From positions 248,001 through 312,000 of the forward strand of contig JAEINU010000003.1 of assembly GCA_016342685.1 (NCBI GenBank): 64,000 bases of DNA, read 5' to 3'. Each line of letters begins with the position of its first letter. Position 1 is the first letter of the stretch. Below the pieces are notes generated by a model that was not told where the DNA came from, ran no database searches, and was given only the letters and a program-made list of their open reading frames with translations. This document shows positions 8,507-16,480 of the stretch, one piece after another. A program made the position numbers and the translations under genes. This DNA comes from Bacteroidales bacterium (GTDB lineage: Bacteria; Bacteroidota; Bacteroidia; Bacteroidales; UBA12077).

Positions 8507-9676
8507 TTACTCAAAGAAATTTTTCATTCTTTCAAAGAATGATTTATCATCAGCCGTAGGTTGAGGTTTAAAGTTTTCTAAACTACCTAATTGTTCTACA
8601 GTTTTTCTTTCTTCTTTTGACAGATTTCTAGGAACCCATACATTAATATTAACCAAAAGATCTCCTTTTCCATAACCATTAACTTCTGGTAGTCCTTTTC
8701 CTCTAAGTCTTAATATTTTTCCTGGCTGTGTTCCTGGTTCAATTTTAATTTTCACCTTACCATCTACTGTTGGAATTTCAACTGGAGCACCTAAAGTTGC
8801 TTCTGCAAAGTTTAAATACAATCCGTAAATAAGATCATTGCCATCGCGAACTAAATCTGGGTGTTTTTCTTCTTGAATCAGTACAATTAAATCTCCATTA
8901 ATTCCACCACGACGTGCAGCATTCCCTTTTCCACTAACTGAAAGTTGCATTCCTTCAGCAACACCTGCAGGAATATCTAATGAAATAACTTCAGAATCTT
9001 TTACGATTCCTTCGCCATGACATGTTGTACATTTATTTGTAATTGTTTTACCATCGCCACCACATACATGACATGTTTGTGTAGTTTGCATTGCACCAAG
9101 AAAAGTGTTACTCACTCTTGTAACTTGGCCGGTACCATGGCATGTTGCGCAGTTGCTATACGAAGAAGAATCTTTAGCTCCATTTCCACCGCAAGTATCA
9201 CAGGTAATATATTTATTTACTTTAATTTTTTTGTTTACCCCATGGGCAATATCAGCAAGAGTTAAAGTAACTTTTACTCGAAGATTAGATCCTTTGTTTA
9301 TACGCTGTCGACCTTGTCGAGAACCTCCAAATCCGCTAAATCCACCAAAACCGCCACCACCAAATGTGCTGCCAAATATATCGCCAAAGTTTTCGAAGAT
9401 GTCTTCCATTGACATTCCTCCACCAAAACCGCCTCCGCCGCCAGATGCGCCACCAACTCCAGCGTGTCCATATCTGTCGTAACGACTTCTCTTTTCTTGG
9501 TTAGATAGTATTTCGTATGCTTCAGCAGATTCTTTAAATTTTGCTTCGGCTTCATTATCTCCAGGATTTTTATCTGGATGGTATTTTATGGCTTGCTTTC
9601 TATAAGCCTTTTTAATTTCGTCCTGAGTTGCACTTTTAGATACACCTAGTACTTCGTAGTAATCTCTTTTCGACAT
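8507..9676 (-). CDS. dnaJ: Chaperone protein DnaJ
   Basis: DnaJ is the Hsp40 co-chaperone that delivers unfolded substrates to DnaK and stimulates its ATPase. The 389-aa protein has the full type I architecture: J domain (1-70, with HPD in [10 protein letters not shown]), a Gly/Phe-rich linker (~75-130), four zinc-binding CxxCxGxG repeats ([32 protein letters not shown]), a C-terminal substrate-binding domain and dimerisation end. Length is normal for the family. It follows grpE by 23 bases on the same strand, so the two are probably one heat-shock operon. dnaK is not in this window. Confidence 0.98.
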   Translation of the reverse strand: MSKRDYYEVLGVSKSATQDEIKKAYRKQAIKYHPDKNPGDNEAEAKFKESAEAYEILSNQEKRSRYDRYGHAGVGGASGGGGGFGGGMSMEDIFENFGDIFGSTFGGGGFGGFSGFGGSRQGRQRINKGSNLRVKVTLTLADIAHGVNKKIKVNKYITCDTCGGNGAKDSSSYSNCATCHGTGQVTRVSNTFLGAMQTTQTCHVCGGDGKTITNKCTTCHGEGIVKDSEVISLDIPAGVAEGMQLSVSGKGNAARRGGINGDLIVLIQEEKHPDLVRDGNDLIYGLYLNFAEATLGAPVEIPTVDGKVKIKIEPGTQPGKILRLRGKGLPEVNGYGKGDLLVNINVWVPRNLSKEERKTVEQLGSLENFKPQPTADDKSFFERMKNFFE

Positions 9677-9699
9677 AGTTTATTTTTTCAGGATTTCGA

Positions 9700-10296
9700 T
9701 TATTCGCCAACAACAACTTTCGAAAAGCGAATTACTTTTTCGTTCATATAGTAGCCTTTTTCAACAACATCAACAACCTTGCCCTTCAATTCTTCTTTTG
9801 GGGCTGGGATTTTTGTTATTGCTTCGTGCATATCAGTGTCAAAATCTTTTTCTTTTGCTTCAATTTCTTTAATTCCTCTTTGTTTCAAGAATTCTCCAAA
9901 CTTATTATAAATTAATTGAACACCTTCTTTTACAGCTTCAATATCTTTTGATTTATCAATTAGTTCCAAGCCTCTTTCAAAATCATCCATTATTGGAAGA
10001 ATATTAACTAGGATATCAGCACCTGCAGATTTGGAAAGATCCATTTTTTCCTTTAATGTTCTTTTCCTATAATTATCATATTCGGCTGCTAATCGAAGGT
10101 ATTTGTCATTCATTTCTGCTAATTTCTCAGCATCAGTTTTTTCAACTTTTTTCTCAACCTTTACTTCTACTTTTTCTTCCTTCTCTGTAGCTCTAGATTT
10201 CTTTTTAGTCTCTTTAGCTTTTTCTTCCTGCTTCTTATTTTGCTGTGTAGCTTTAGTATTTTTTTCTTCAATCTGTTCTTTCGTCTTTTTCGCCAT
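9700..10296 (-). CDS. grpE: Nucleotide exchange factor GrpE
   Basis: GrpE releases ADP from DnaK and works with the adjacent dnaJ product. The first ~55 residues are a low-complexity Lys/Glu-rich segment. A long coiled-coil helix follows (EKLAEMNDKYLRLAAEYDNYRKRT), then the DFERGLE region and the beta-wing with the family motif (DTDMHEAIT, then KGYYMNEKVIRFSKVVV). Length (198 aa) is typical. The start codon is 10294-10296, and a candidate promoter and inverted-repeat operator lie just upstream. The Lys/Glu-rich head is common in Bacteroidota GrpE and is probably disordered. Confidence 0.97.
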   Translation of the reverse strand: MAKKTKEQIEEKNTKATQQNKKQEEKAKETKKKSRATEKEEKVEVKVEKKVEKTDAEKLAEMNDKYLRLAAEYDNYRKRTLKEKMDLSKSAGADILVNILPIMDDFERGLELIDKSKDIEAVKEGVQLIYNKFGEFLKQRGIKEIEAKEKDFDTDMHEAITKIPAPKEELKGKVVDVVEKGYYMNEKVIRFSKVVVGE

Positions 10297-10360
10297 TTTT
10301 TAACTATTTAAAAGAATGATAATCAATATTATTAAACACGATAGTGTCTTCAAATTTTTT

Positions 10361-10389
10361 GCCAAATACATTAATTACGTCATTTTGGC
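10361..10389. promoter_or_regulatory. Inverted repeat overlapping the grpE-dnaJ transcription start (possible operator)
   Basis: GCCAAA (10361-10366) and TTTGGC (10384-10389) form an inverted repeat with a 17-base spacer. It lies directly downstream of the predicted -7 element for grpE, so a bound repressor would cover the start of transcription. It is not the CIRCE sequence known for HrcA. The operator role is inferred from position only. Confidence 0.4.
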
Positions 10390-10392
10390 ACG

Positions 10393-10423
10393 CAAAAATA
10401 AGTTATAATTGATAATATGACAA
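10393..10423 (-). promoter_or_regulatory. Predicted grpE-dnaJ promoter
   Basis: On the minus strand TATTTTTG (10400 to 10393) matches TAnnTTTG, with TTG (10423-10421) placed 20 bases upstream. This fits the Bacteroidota primary-sigma promoter and implies a 5' UTR of about 90 bases. Confidence 0.55.
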
Positions 10424-10431
10424 TGAATTAT

Positions 10432-11739
10432 TTAATTTATTCGCGTAATGTCAGCTCCTATAGCATTTAATCGAGCATCAATATTTTGATATCCCCGATC
10501 GATTTGATCAATATTATGGATGGTACTTGTTCCATCAGCTGACAATGCGGCAATTAATAATGCCACTCCTGCACGAATGTCTGGAGATATCATGTCTGTA
10601 GCACGTAGCTGGATTTGGTTGTTTAAACCAATTACAGTAGCTCGGTGTGGATCACATAAAATAATTTGAGCTCCCATATCTATTAATTTATCAACAAAGA
10701 ACAATCGACTTTCAAACATCTTCTGATGAATTAATACGCTTCCTTTTGCTTGAGTTGCAATTACTAACATAACACTTAAAAGATCGGGAGTTAATCCTGG
10801 CCATGGAGCATCTGCGATAGTCATAATAGAGCCATCAATAAAAGTTTCTATTTGATAGTGACGCTGTTCTGGAATATAAATATCGTCACCAATTTTTTCA
10901 AATTGAATTCCTAATCGACGAAAGGCACTTGGAATAATTCCCAAGTTCTCGAAAGAAACGTTCTTAATTGTAATCTCTGAGCCTGTCATTGCTGCCAAGC
11001 CAATAAAACTACCAACTTCAATCATATCAGGCAATATGGTATGTTCGCAACCTTTAAGTTCTTTTACACCTTCAATCACGAGTAAGTTTGAAGCAATGCC
11101 CGATATTTTTGCACCCATACTAACCAACATTTTACAAAGTTGTTGAATATAAGGTTCGCAGGCTGCATTGTAGATTTGAGTTTTGCCTTCGGCTAAAACT
11201 GCAGCCATAATAATATTGGCAGTACCTGTAACCGATGCTTCATCTAGAAGCATTGATGCTCCTTTAAGTTTTTTACCTTTTACTTTATAAGAATTATCTT
11301 TATGACTAAATTCAAATTTAGCACCTAGTTTTTCGAAACCAATAAAATGAGTATCAACTCGTCGCCGTCCTATTTTATCACCACCCGGCTTAGGTATATA
11401 ACCTTTCCCATAGCGTGCTAAAAGAGGACCAATCATCATAATTGAACCACGTAAGCTAGTAGATTTTTCCCGATATTCTTCGGAATGTAAATATTCAAAA
11501 TTTACATCTTTTGCAGTAAAAGAGTAAGATGATTCACTAATTTTTTCAACTTTAACACCAATACATTCAACTAAATCAATGAGTTTTATTACATCTCTAA
11601 TATTAGGAATATTATTTATGGTAACCTTTTCAGGAGTTAATAAAACAGCACTGATAATTTGCAATGCTTCATTTTTTGCACCTTGGGGAATAATTTCGCC
11701 TTTAAGCTTTTTACCTCCATTGATTACAAATGAACTCAT
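10432..11739 (-). CDS. murA: UDP-N-acetylglucosamine 1-carboxyvinyltransferase
   Basis: MurA transfers enolpyruvate from PEP to UDP-GlcNAc, the first committed step of peptidoglycan synthesis, in the cytoplasm. The 435-aa EPSP-synthase fold is complete: GAKNEAL (K22/N23), SLRGSIMM (Arg), PGGDKIGRRRVDTHF and PDMIEVGSFIGL. The catalytic-loop residue that is Cys115 in E. coli is Asp here (D121). In mycobacterial and chlamydial MurA the same Asp gives insensitivity to fosfomycin. It lies 23 bases downstream of the DUF4290 gene, probably in one operon. Confidence 0.97.
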   Translation of the reverse strand: MSSFVINGGKKLKGEIIPQGAKNEALQIISAVLLTPEKVTINNIPNIRDVIKLIDLVECIGVKVEKISESSYSFTAKDVNFEYLHSEEYREKSTSLRGSIMMIGPLLARYGKGYIPKPGGDKIGRRRVDTHFIGFEKLGAKFEFSHKDNSYKVKGKKLKGASMLLDEASVTGTANIIMAAVLAEGKTQIYNAACEPYIQQLCKMLVSMGAKISGIASNLLVIEGVKELKGCEHTILPDMIEVGSFIGLAAMTGSEITIKNVSFENLGIIPSAFRRLGIQFEKIGDDIYIPEQRHYQIETFIDGSIMTIADAPWPGLTPDLLSVMLVIATQAKGSVLIHQKMFESRLFFVDKLIDMGAQIILCDPHRATVIGLNNQIQLRATDMISPDIRAGVALLIAALSADGTSTIHNIDQIDRGYQNIDARLNAIGADITRIN

Positions 11740-11762
11740 AGTTGGTGAATTAGAATGGAAAA

Positions 11763-12353
11763 TTATTTTTTACGTTGAATTCTTCTTCTTTTGTTTTTAG
11801 CTAAAATATCTTTCGTTTCGGTAAGTTTGTTATCGTTGATTTGTAAATCAATTTTACCATTCGAAATTATTTTTAAATCTTTAAAAATTTGTTCGTCGGC
11901 AACAGCTTCTTTATTCCAGGTAAGATAGCTCTTTTTCATGTGATTGGCAATCAGTTGAATAAGAATTTCCTTTAATTCACCATCTTCCATTTCACACGCA
12001 GTGTCAACCATTTTTTCTATTGTCTGACCATAGTGTTTGAATTTTGCCAATTTAGTTTTATATGGAACTATTTCTGGTTTTTCTTGAAGTTTTTCAATTT
12101 CAGGAGCATCGTAAGGAGATTCTATGTCTAATTTAAAATCAGATATTATTGCAAGATGATCCCATAGTTTGTGTTTGAAATCAGGGATATCTCTTAAGTG
12201 TGGATTCATATTTCCCATAACTCCAATAATACCCTGAACCATTTTATTTCTTTTTTCTTTATCTTGTTCAGCCATCGCTAATTTCACCATTTTTTGAATA
12301 TTTCGTCCATATTCAGGCAATACAAGTTTCTGTTTGCTAGTATTATATTCCAT
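11763..12353 (-). CDS. DUF4290 domain-containing protein
   Basis: This 196-aa, highly charged, mostly helical cytoplasmic protein has no signal peptide or membrane segment. It begins MEYNTSKQKLVLPEYGRNIQ, the hallmark of the Bacteroidota-specific DUF4290 family, and ends in a basic tail (KNKRRRIQRKK) that could contact nucleic acid or an acidic surface. In many Bacteroidota it sits immediately before murA, as here with a 23-base gap, which suggests a cell-envelope or growth-linked role. No function is established that I know of. Confidence 0.88.
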   Translation of the reverse strand: MEYNTSKQKLVLPEYGRNIQKMVKLAMAEQDKEKRNKMVQGIIGVMGNMNPHLRDIPDFKHKLWDHLAIISDFKLDIESPYDAPEIEKLQEKPEIVPYKTKLAKFKHYGQTIEKMVDTACEMEDGELKEILIQLIANHMKKSYLTWNKEAVADEQIFKDLKIISNGKIDLQINDNKLTETKDILAKNKRRRIQRKK

Positions 12354-12375
12354 ATAATTTTTAAATAATTTTTGA

Positions 12376-12406
12376 CAAAAATAGTTTATTTTGATTTAGC
12401 AATCAA
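12376..12406 (-). promoter_or_regulatory. Predicted promoter for DUF4290-murA
   Basis: On the minus strand TATTTTTG (12383 to 12376) matches TAnnTTTG, with TTG (12406-12404) 20 bases upstream. A 7-bp inverted repeat (TTTGATT, 12390-12396; AATCAAA, 12401-12407) overlaps the -33 region. Confidence 0.5.
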
Positions 12407-12421
12407 AGAATTACAAATTTA

Positions 12422-14755
12422 TTATTCGCTTACAATCTGTAGTTTCGCAAATTTTAGCAGTAGTTGTTTTACTCCAACAACTTCAAATTTAACTACAGCT
12501 TTATTATTGGGTTCAACTCCTTCGATTTTATCGACAACTCCCAATCCAAATTTGTTATGCTTAACAATCATTCCCTCACGTATTAAGGTTGGATCATCCG
12601 GTTTAAACTCCGCGTTATTATTCCCTTGTGCATTCTTCTTACTTGCCTCGCTTAGTTTTACCAGTCTTTTATTTACTTGCGGAACGCTGGCATTCATTCC
12701 GGGTTTCCTTTTTTCAAATCTTGGTTTAGATGAACTTTCAAAAAGATCATTATTACTATTATTAAATGTTGGTGATGATTCTTCGAAAAATGACTCTGGC
12801 AATTCTAGATATTTTTCATCTATTTCTTTAATAAATCGACTTGGGCGACACGAAGTTGGTGTTCCCCATTTATATCTTTCACGAGCGTAACTTATCATTG
12901 ATGATTCTTCTGCTCTGGTTAGAGCCACATAGAACAGACGTCTCTCTTCTTCAAGTTCCTTTTGTGTCCCTGATGACATGCTTGATGGGAATAATTCTTC
13001 TTCCAACCCTACTAAAAACACAAATTTAAATTCGAGTCCTTTCGCAGCATGAATTGTCATTATTGTTACTTTATTAAAATCATCATCTTTTTCATTATCC
13101 TGATTTGTTAGGAGTGCAACATTCTCCATGAATCTCTCTAAAGTCGGGAAGTTTTCGGGATCTTCATTTTCGTCAACATATTCCTTAATACCATTTAATA
13201 ACTCTTCAATATTTTCGTATTTAGTTTGTTCTTCGTGTGATTCGGGTTTGTTTAAAGCTGCAATAATTCCCGATTCTTTTGCAATTTCCGTTGCTGAATC
13301 AAAGGCATCTAAACTTCTTATATCTTCAGAGAATTTTATGATCATATCTCTGAATTTTTTCAGTTTGTTTAATGTGCCTGCATTTAACCCCGACTCAACT
13401 TTCTCAATATTTAAAAGGATTTCCCAAATATTTAAATCTTGACTATTAGCAAAATTTTCTAATTTGGTAACAGTCGTTTGACCGATTCCACGTGTAGGAT
13501 AATTTATTATTCGCAATAAAGCTTCATCATCCTTATGGTTAACGGCAATCCTAAAATAGGATAGTAGATCCTTTATTTCCTTGCGTTGATAAAATGAAAT
13601 ACTTCCAAATACTTTATAGGGAATAGTGAATTTTCGAAGTGCTTCTTCAAAACTTCTCGATTGTGCATTTGTACGATAAAGGATAGCAAAATCTTTAAAT
13701 TCATAATCGCGTTCTATTGCAACATCCTGAATTGTCCGCGCTACTCTATAAGCTTCATCTTTATCGGTCTCTGCTTCTATAACCTTTATCTTATCGCCAA
13801 CTGCATTGGCAGAAAATATTTTTTTAGGAATCTGTTCCGAATTTTTCTTAATTAAACTATTAGCAGCTTCAACAATTGTTTTTGTGGATCGATAGTTTTG
13901 TTCAAGTTTATATAAATTGTATCCTGGATAATCATTTCGGAAATTAAGAATATTTTCAATTTTTGCACCTCGAAAAGCGTATATACTTTGCGCATCATCA
14001 CCAACAACACAAATATTTCCGTTTTTTGCACTTAGTTTATTAATTATTAGATACTGAGAGAAGTTTGTATCCTGATACTCATCAACCAATATATAATGAA
14101 ATTTATCTTGATATTTCTCTAATACAGCAGCATGATCTCTAAAAAGGACATTTGTATTAAGCAATAGATCATCAAAATCCATAGCATCTGCTCTTTTACA
14201 TCTATTTGCATATATATTGTAAATTTCAGCAATACGAGGTTTTTTACTTTTCTGATCCTGAATGGTAATTTGTTGATTGCTTACGTAAGCTTTAGCAGTA
14301 ATTAAATTATTTTTTGCGCTGGATATTCTCCCATAAACCTCATTTGGTTTATAGGTTTTATCATCAAGGCCTAATTCTTTAATTATTTTCTTAATAAGAT
14401 TTTTTGAATCTAACGAATCGTAAATCGCAAAATTTGAGGTGTATCCTAAATGCTCGGCTTCTGTCCTTAGAATTCGTGCAAAAATAGAATGAAATGTACC
14501 CATCCAAAGATTCCTGGCAACATCATTGCCAACCATTTTTGAGACTCGCACTTTCATTTCGGCAGCAGCTTTATTCGTAAATGTTAAAGCAAGAATTTTA
14601 TATGCTGGAATACCTTCAGCAAGCAAATGCGCAATTCTATATGTTAAAACACGAGTTTTTCCTGATCCTGCACCTGCAATTACCAATGAAGCTCCTTTGT
14701 AGTTTGTAACAGCTTCTCTTTGAGCTCCGTTTAATTCCTCTAAAAAATCGATCAC
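12422..14755 (-). CDS. UvrD/PcrA-type superfamily I DNA helicase
   Basis: This is an ATP-dependent 3'-5' DNA helicase of the UvrD/PcrA/Rep family, acting in repair and in removing proteins from DNA. Conserved motifs in order are: Q motif near LNGAQREAV, Walker A GAGSGKT, motif Ia TFTNKAAAEM, Walker B ILVDEYQDTN, motif III GDDAQSIYAFRGA, motif IV YRS/YRTNAQSR, motif V TIMTIHAAKGLEF and motif VI YVALTRAEE. A PcrA-like C-terminal tail ends in a Tudor-like segment (GMIVKHNKFGLGVVDKIEG). The frame is open to an ATG at 14782. I prefer the GTG at 14755, because AAGGAAA lies just before it and the protein then starts MIDFLEELNGAQREAV, as homologues do. Confidence 0.93.
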   Translation of the reverse strand: MIDFLEELNGAQREAVTNYKGASLVIAGAGSGKTRVLTYRIAHLLAEGIPAYKILALTFTNKAAAEMKVRVSKMVGNDVARNLWMGTFHSIFARILRTEAEHLGYTSNFAIYDSLDSKNLIKKIIKELGLDDKTYKPNEVYGRISSAKNNLITAKAYVSNQQITIQDQKSKKPRIAEIYNIYANRCKRADAMDFDDLLLNTNVLFRDHAAVLEKYQDKFHYILVDEYQDTNFSQYLIINKLSAKNGNICVVGDDAQSIYAFRGAKIENILNFRNDYPGYNLYKLEQNYRSTKTIVEAANSLIKKNSEQIPKKIFSANAVGDKIKVIEAETDKDEAYRVARTIQDVAIERDYEFKDFAILYRTNAQSRSFEEALRKFTIPYKVFGSISFYQRKEIKDLLSYFRIAVNHKDDEALLRIINYPTRGIGQTTVTKLENFANSQDLNIWEILLNIEKVESGLNAGTLNKLKKFRDMIIKFSEDIRSLDAFDSATEIAKESGIIAALNKPESHEEQTKYENIEELLNGIKEYVDENEDPENFPTLERFMENVALLTNQDNEKDDDFNKVTIMTIHAAKGLEFKFVFLVGLEEELFPSSMSSGTQKELEEERRLFYVALTRAEESSMISYARERYKWGTPTSCRPSRFIKEIDEKYLELPESFFEESSPTFNNSNNDLFESSSKPRFEKRKPGMNASVPQVNKRLVKLSEASKKNAQGNNNAEFKPDDPTLIREGMIVKHNKFGLGVVDKIEGVEPNNKAVVKFEVVGVKQLLLKFAKLQIVSE

Positions 14756-14993
14756 AATATTTCCTTTTCTTTCTTTTATCAAAAATAAGTGGTAAAAATA
14801 GATTCAATAATCCGCCTAACCAAAATAGCTTAAAACATTTTTTACACAAAATGAATTAATTGTTACATGTGAATCAATTTATGGAAAGAATACGGCATTT
14901 TTGATAAAAAACATAAATGGCGATACAATTAATTTAAATGATAATTGTTATTATTGTAGATTACATTAAAATTAGGTGAAATTATAATTTGTG

Positions 14994-16412
14994 ATGAAAG
15001 ATAAAATATTATTATTTATAGGAATATTGTTTGGATTTAGTGGGTTTTCGCAAATAACTTCAGATGCAAAATCAATTGAAACTGAATACTCCGATTCAAA
15101 TTTCATTTTCGGTTTTTGTGCCGATGATGCAAATATAGGAAGCTTTACTGCTAATGATTCATCAAACCATGGGGGCTATAATTTCGAATGGTTTAAATTT
15201 AATGATGTAACAAATGGTTTTACTGATGTGTTAACTGAATTTACCATTAATTCTGATTCAACCCAATCGTTTATTGATAATCTTTCGAATGGGGGATATA
15301 AAGTGGTGCTGACAAAAATTGATACGGTGCAGGAATATCATGCATGGGTATACATTGGAGATACGCTTGAGTTAGAGCTTGCTTTTTATGACAAAAATGA
15401 TTGTGATCTAGTTGGTGTTTTAGCAAATCCTTATTACCCTTCTAATAACTCTTTTGACACGACATTTACATATAAAGACCCAATTTTACATACAGAATAT
15501 ACTTTATGGAATAAAATAATGAAGTTTACTTGGGAATCGGATATAGATCCGGACATAGTAAGCTTTAATAGTGCGGCACTTTTTATTACAAATTTACCGT
15601 GGGAGAATACAACTTATTCATTAACTATCGAGGATAAATTTGGATGTTCAGCTTCTAGCGATAAGTTCTATGAAGCTATTGCCACAAAGGCAGAGTTTAG
15701 GTATGAAACAATTATTGAAAAAGGGACAGAAGAGGTTGCTCAAGGAGGCTATGAAACTCCATTTTCAGGCTCGGCACCATTAATGGTGAAGTTTACAAAT
15801 GAGTCAAAAAACGGAGAGAATTATCGTTGGTATTTTGGCGATAGTACTCGAAAAGACGATGTTGATACAGTTTTTACAAACGAACTGTCATTAGAGCCTG
15901 TTCATACATATTATTACACAAGCGATACAGGAAGTACAGGAAAAACCTATACTATGCAATTGTATAGCGAGAGCAGTTATGGATGTAAAGACTCTGTTAA
16001 TCTTGAAATAACTGTATTGCCTACAGAAATAGAATTTCCTAATGTTTTTTCACCCAATAGTGATAATGTTAATGATGTATTTATATTAACAGATTATCAG
16101 TCGATACGGAACTTTAAAATAACAATTTTTAATAGAGTTGGTCAGGTTGTTCACGAATTTGAGGGCGATGTTCGAGATTGGGAAGGCTGGGATGGTACTG
16201 TCAAAAATAGTAATACGAAATCCCCTGAGGGTACTTATTTCTTTGTGGTTGAAGTTAAAGGTTGGGATAATAAAAATTACAACAACAATAATCTTAAAGA
16301 ACAAAAACCTGAATTTGTTGAAGGTGAAGTTGAAGGTGAAGGCACTGATCCAAAACCTCCTCCAAGTTCAAGTAAGTTTGGTGTAATAAGATTGTATAGA
16401 TCGGACATATAA
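14994..16412 (+). CDS. T9SS type B sorting domain protein with PKD-like domain
   Basis: This is a secreted protein of ~472 aa. A signal peptide (LLFIGILFGFSGFSQ) leads to an N-terminal region without a recognisable fold. A PKD-like domain follows at ~250-345 (SGSAPLMVKFTNESKNGENY, then WYFGD), then a gliding-motility-associated/CHU_C type B T9SS tail (FPNVFSPNSDNVNDVF, IFNRVGQVV, WDGTVKNS, SPEGTYFFVV). An Asn/Glu/Pro-rich insertion of ~40 residues separates the penultimate and last strands of this tail, which ends GVIRLYRSDI. The start is the ATG at 14994; a GTG directly precedes it. T9SS should export it to the cell surface; its activity is unknown. Confidence 0.82.
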   Translation: MKDKILLFIGILFGFSGFSQITSDAKSIETEYSDSNFIFGFCADDANIGSFTANDSSNHGGYNFEWFKFNDVTNGFTDVLTEFTINSDSTQSFIDNLSNGGYKVVLTKIDTVQEYHAWVYIGDTLELELAFYDKNDCDLVGVLANPYYPSNNSFDTTFTYKDPILHTEYTLWNKIMKFTWESDIDPDIVSFNSAALFITNLPWENTTYSLTIEDKFGCSASSDKFYEAIATKAEFRYETIIEKGTEEVAQGGYETPFSGSAPLMVKFTNESKNGENYRWYFGDSTRKDDVDTVFTNELSLEPVHTYYYTSDTGSTGKTYTMQLYSESSYGCKDSVNLEITVLPTEIEFPNVFSPNSDNVNDVFILTDYQSIRNFKITIFNRVGQVVHEFEGDVRDWEGWDGTVKNSNTKSPEGTYFFVVEVKGWDNKNYNNNNLKEQKPEFVEGEVEGEGTDPKPPPSSSKFGVIRLYRSDI

Positions 16413-16428
16413 TAATAAGACGAAAAAT

Positions 16429-16460
16429 AAAAAGGCTTGATCGGTAGACCAAGCCTTTTT
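16429..16460. terminator. Bidirectional intrinsic terminator
   Basis: A perfect 11-bp stem AAAAAGGCTTG / CAAGCCTTTTT with a 10-base loop lies between the convergent type B cargo gene and fusA2. The A and T tracts make it functional on both strands. Confidence 0.93.
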
Positions 16461-16480
16461 TATATAAATTATTTAGAAGA

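Noticed and set aside
9105-9482. Open frame of 125 codons opposite dnaJ
   Set aside because: It is antisense to the Gly-rich linker and zinc region of dnaJ, is Pro-rich as expected from reading Gly codons backwards, and has no start context or homology.
12372-12890. Open frame of 172 codons opposite the helicase 3' end
   Set aside because: It overlaps a well-supported helicase on the other strand and has shadow-like Ser/Leu/Phe-rich composition.
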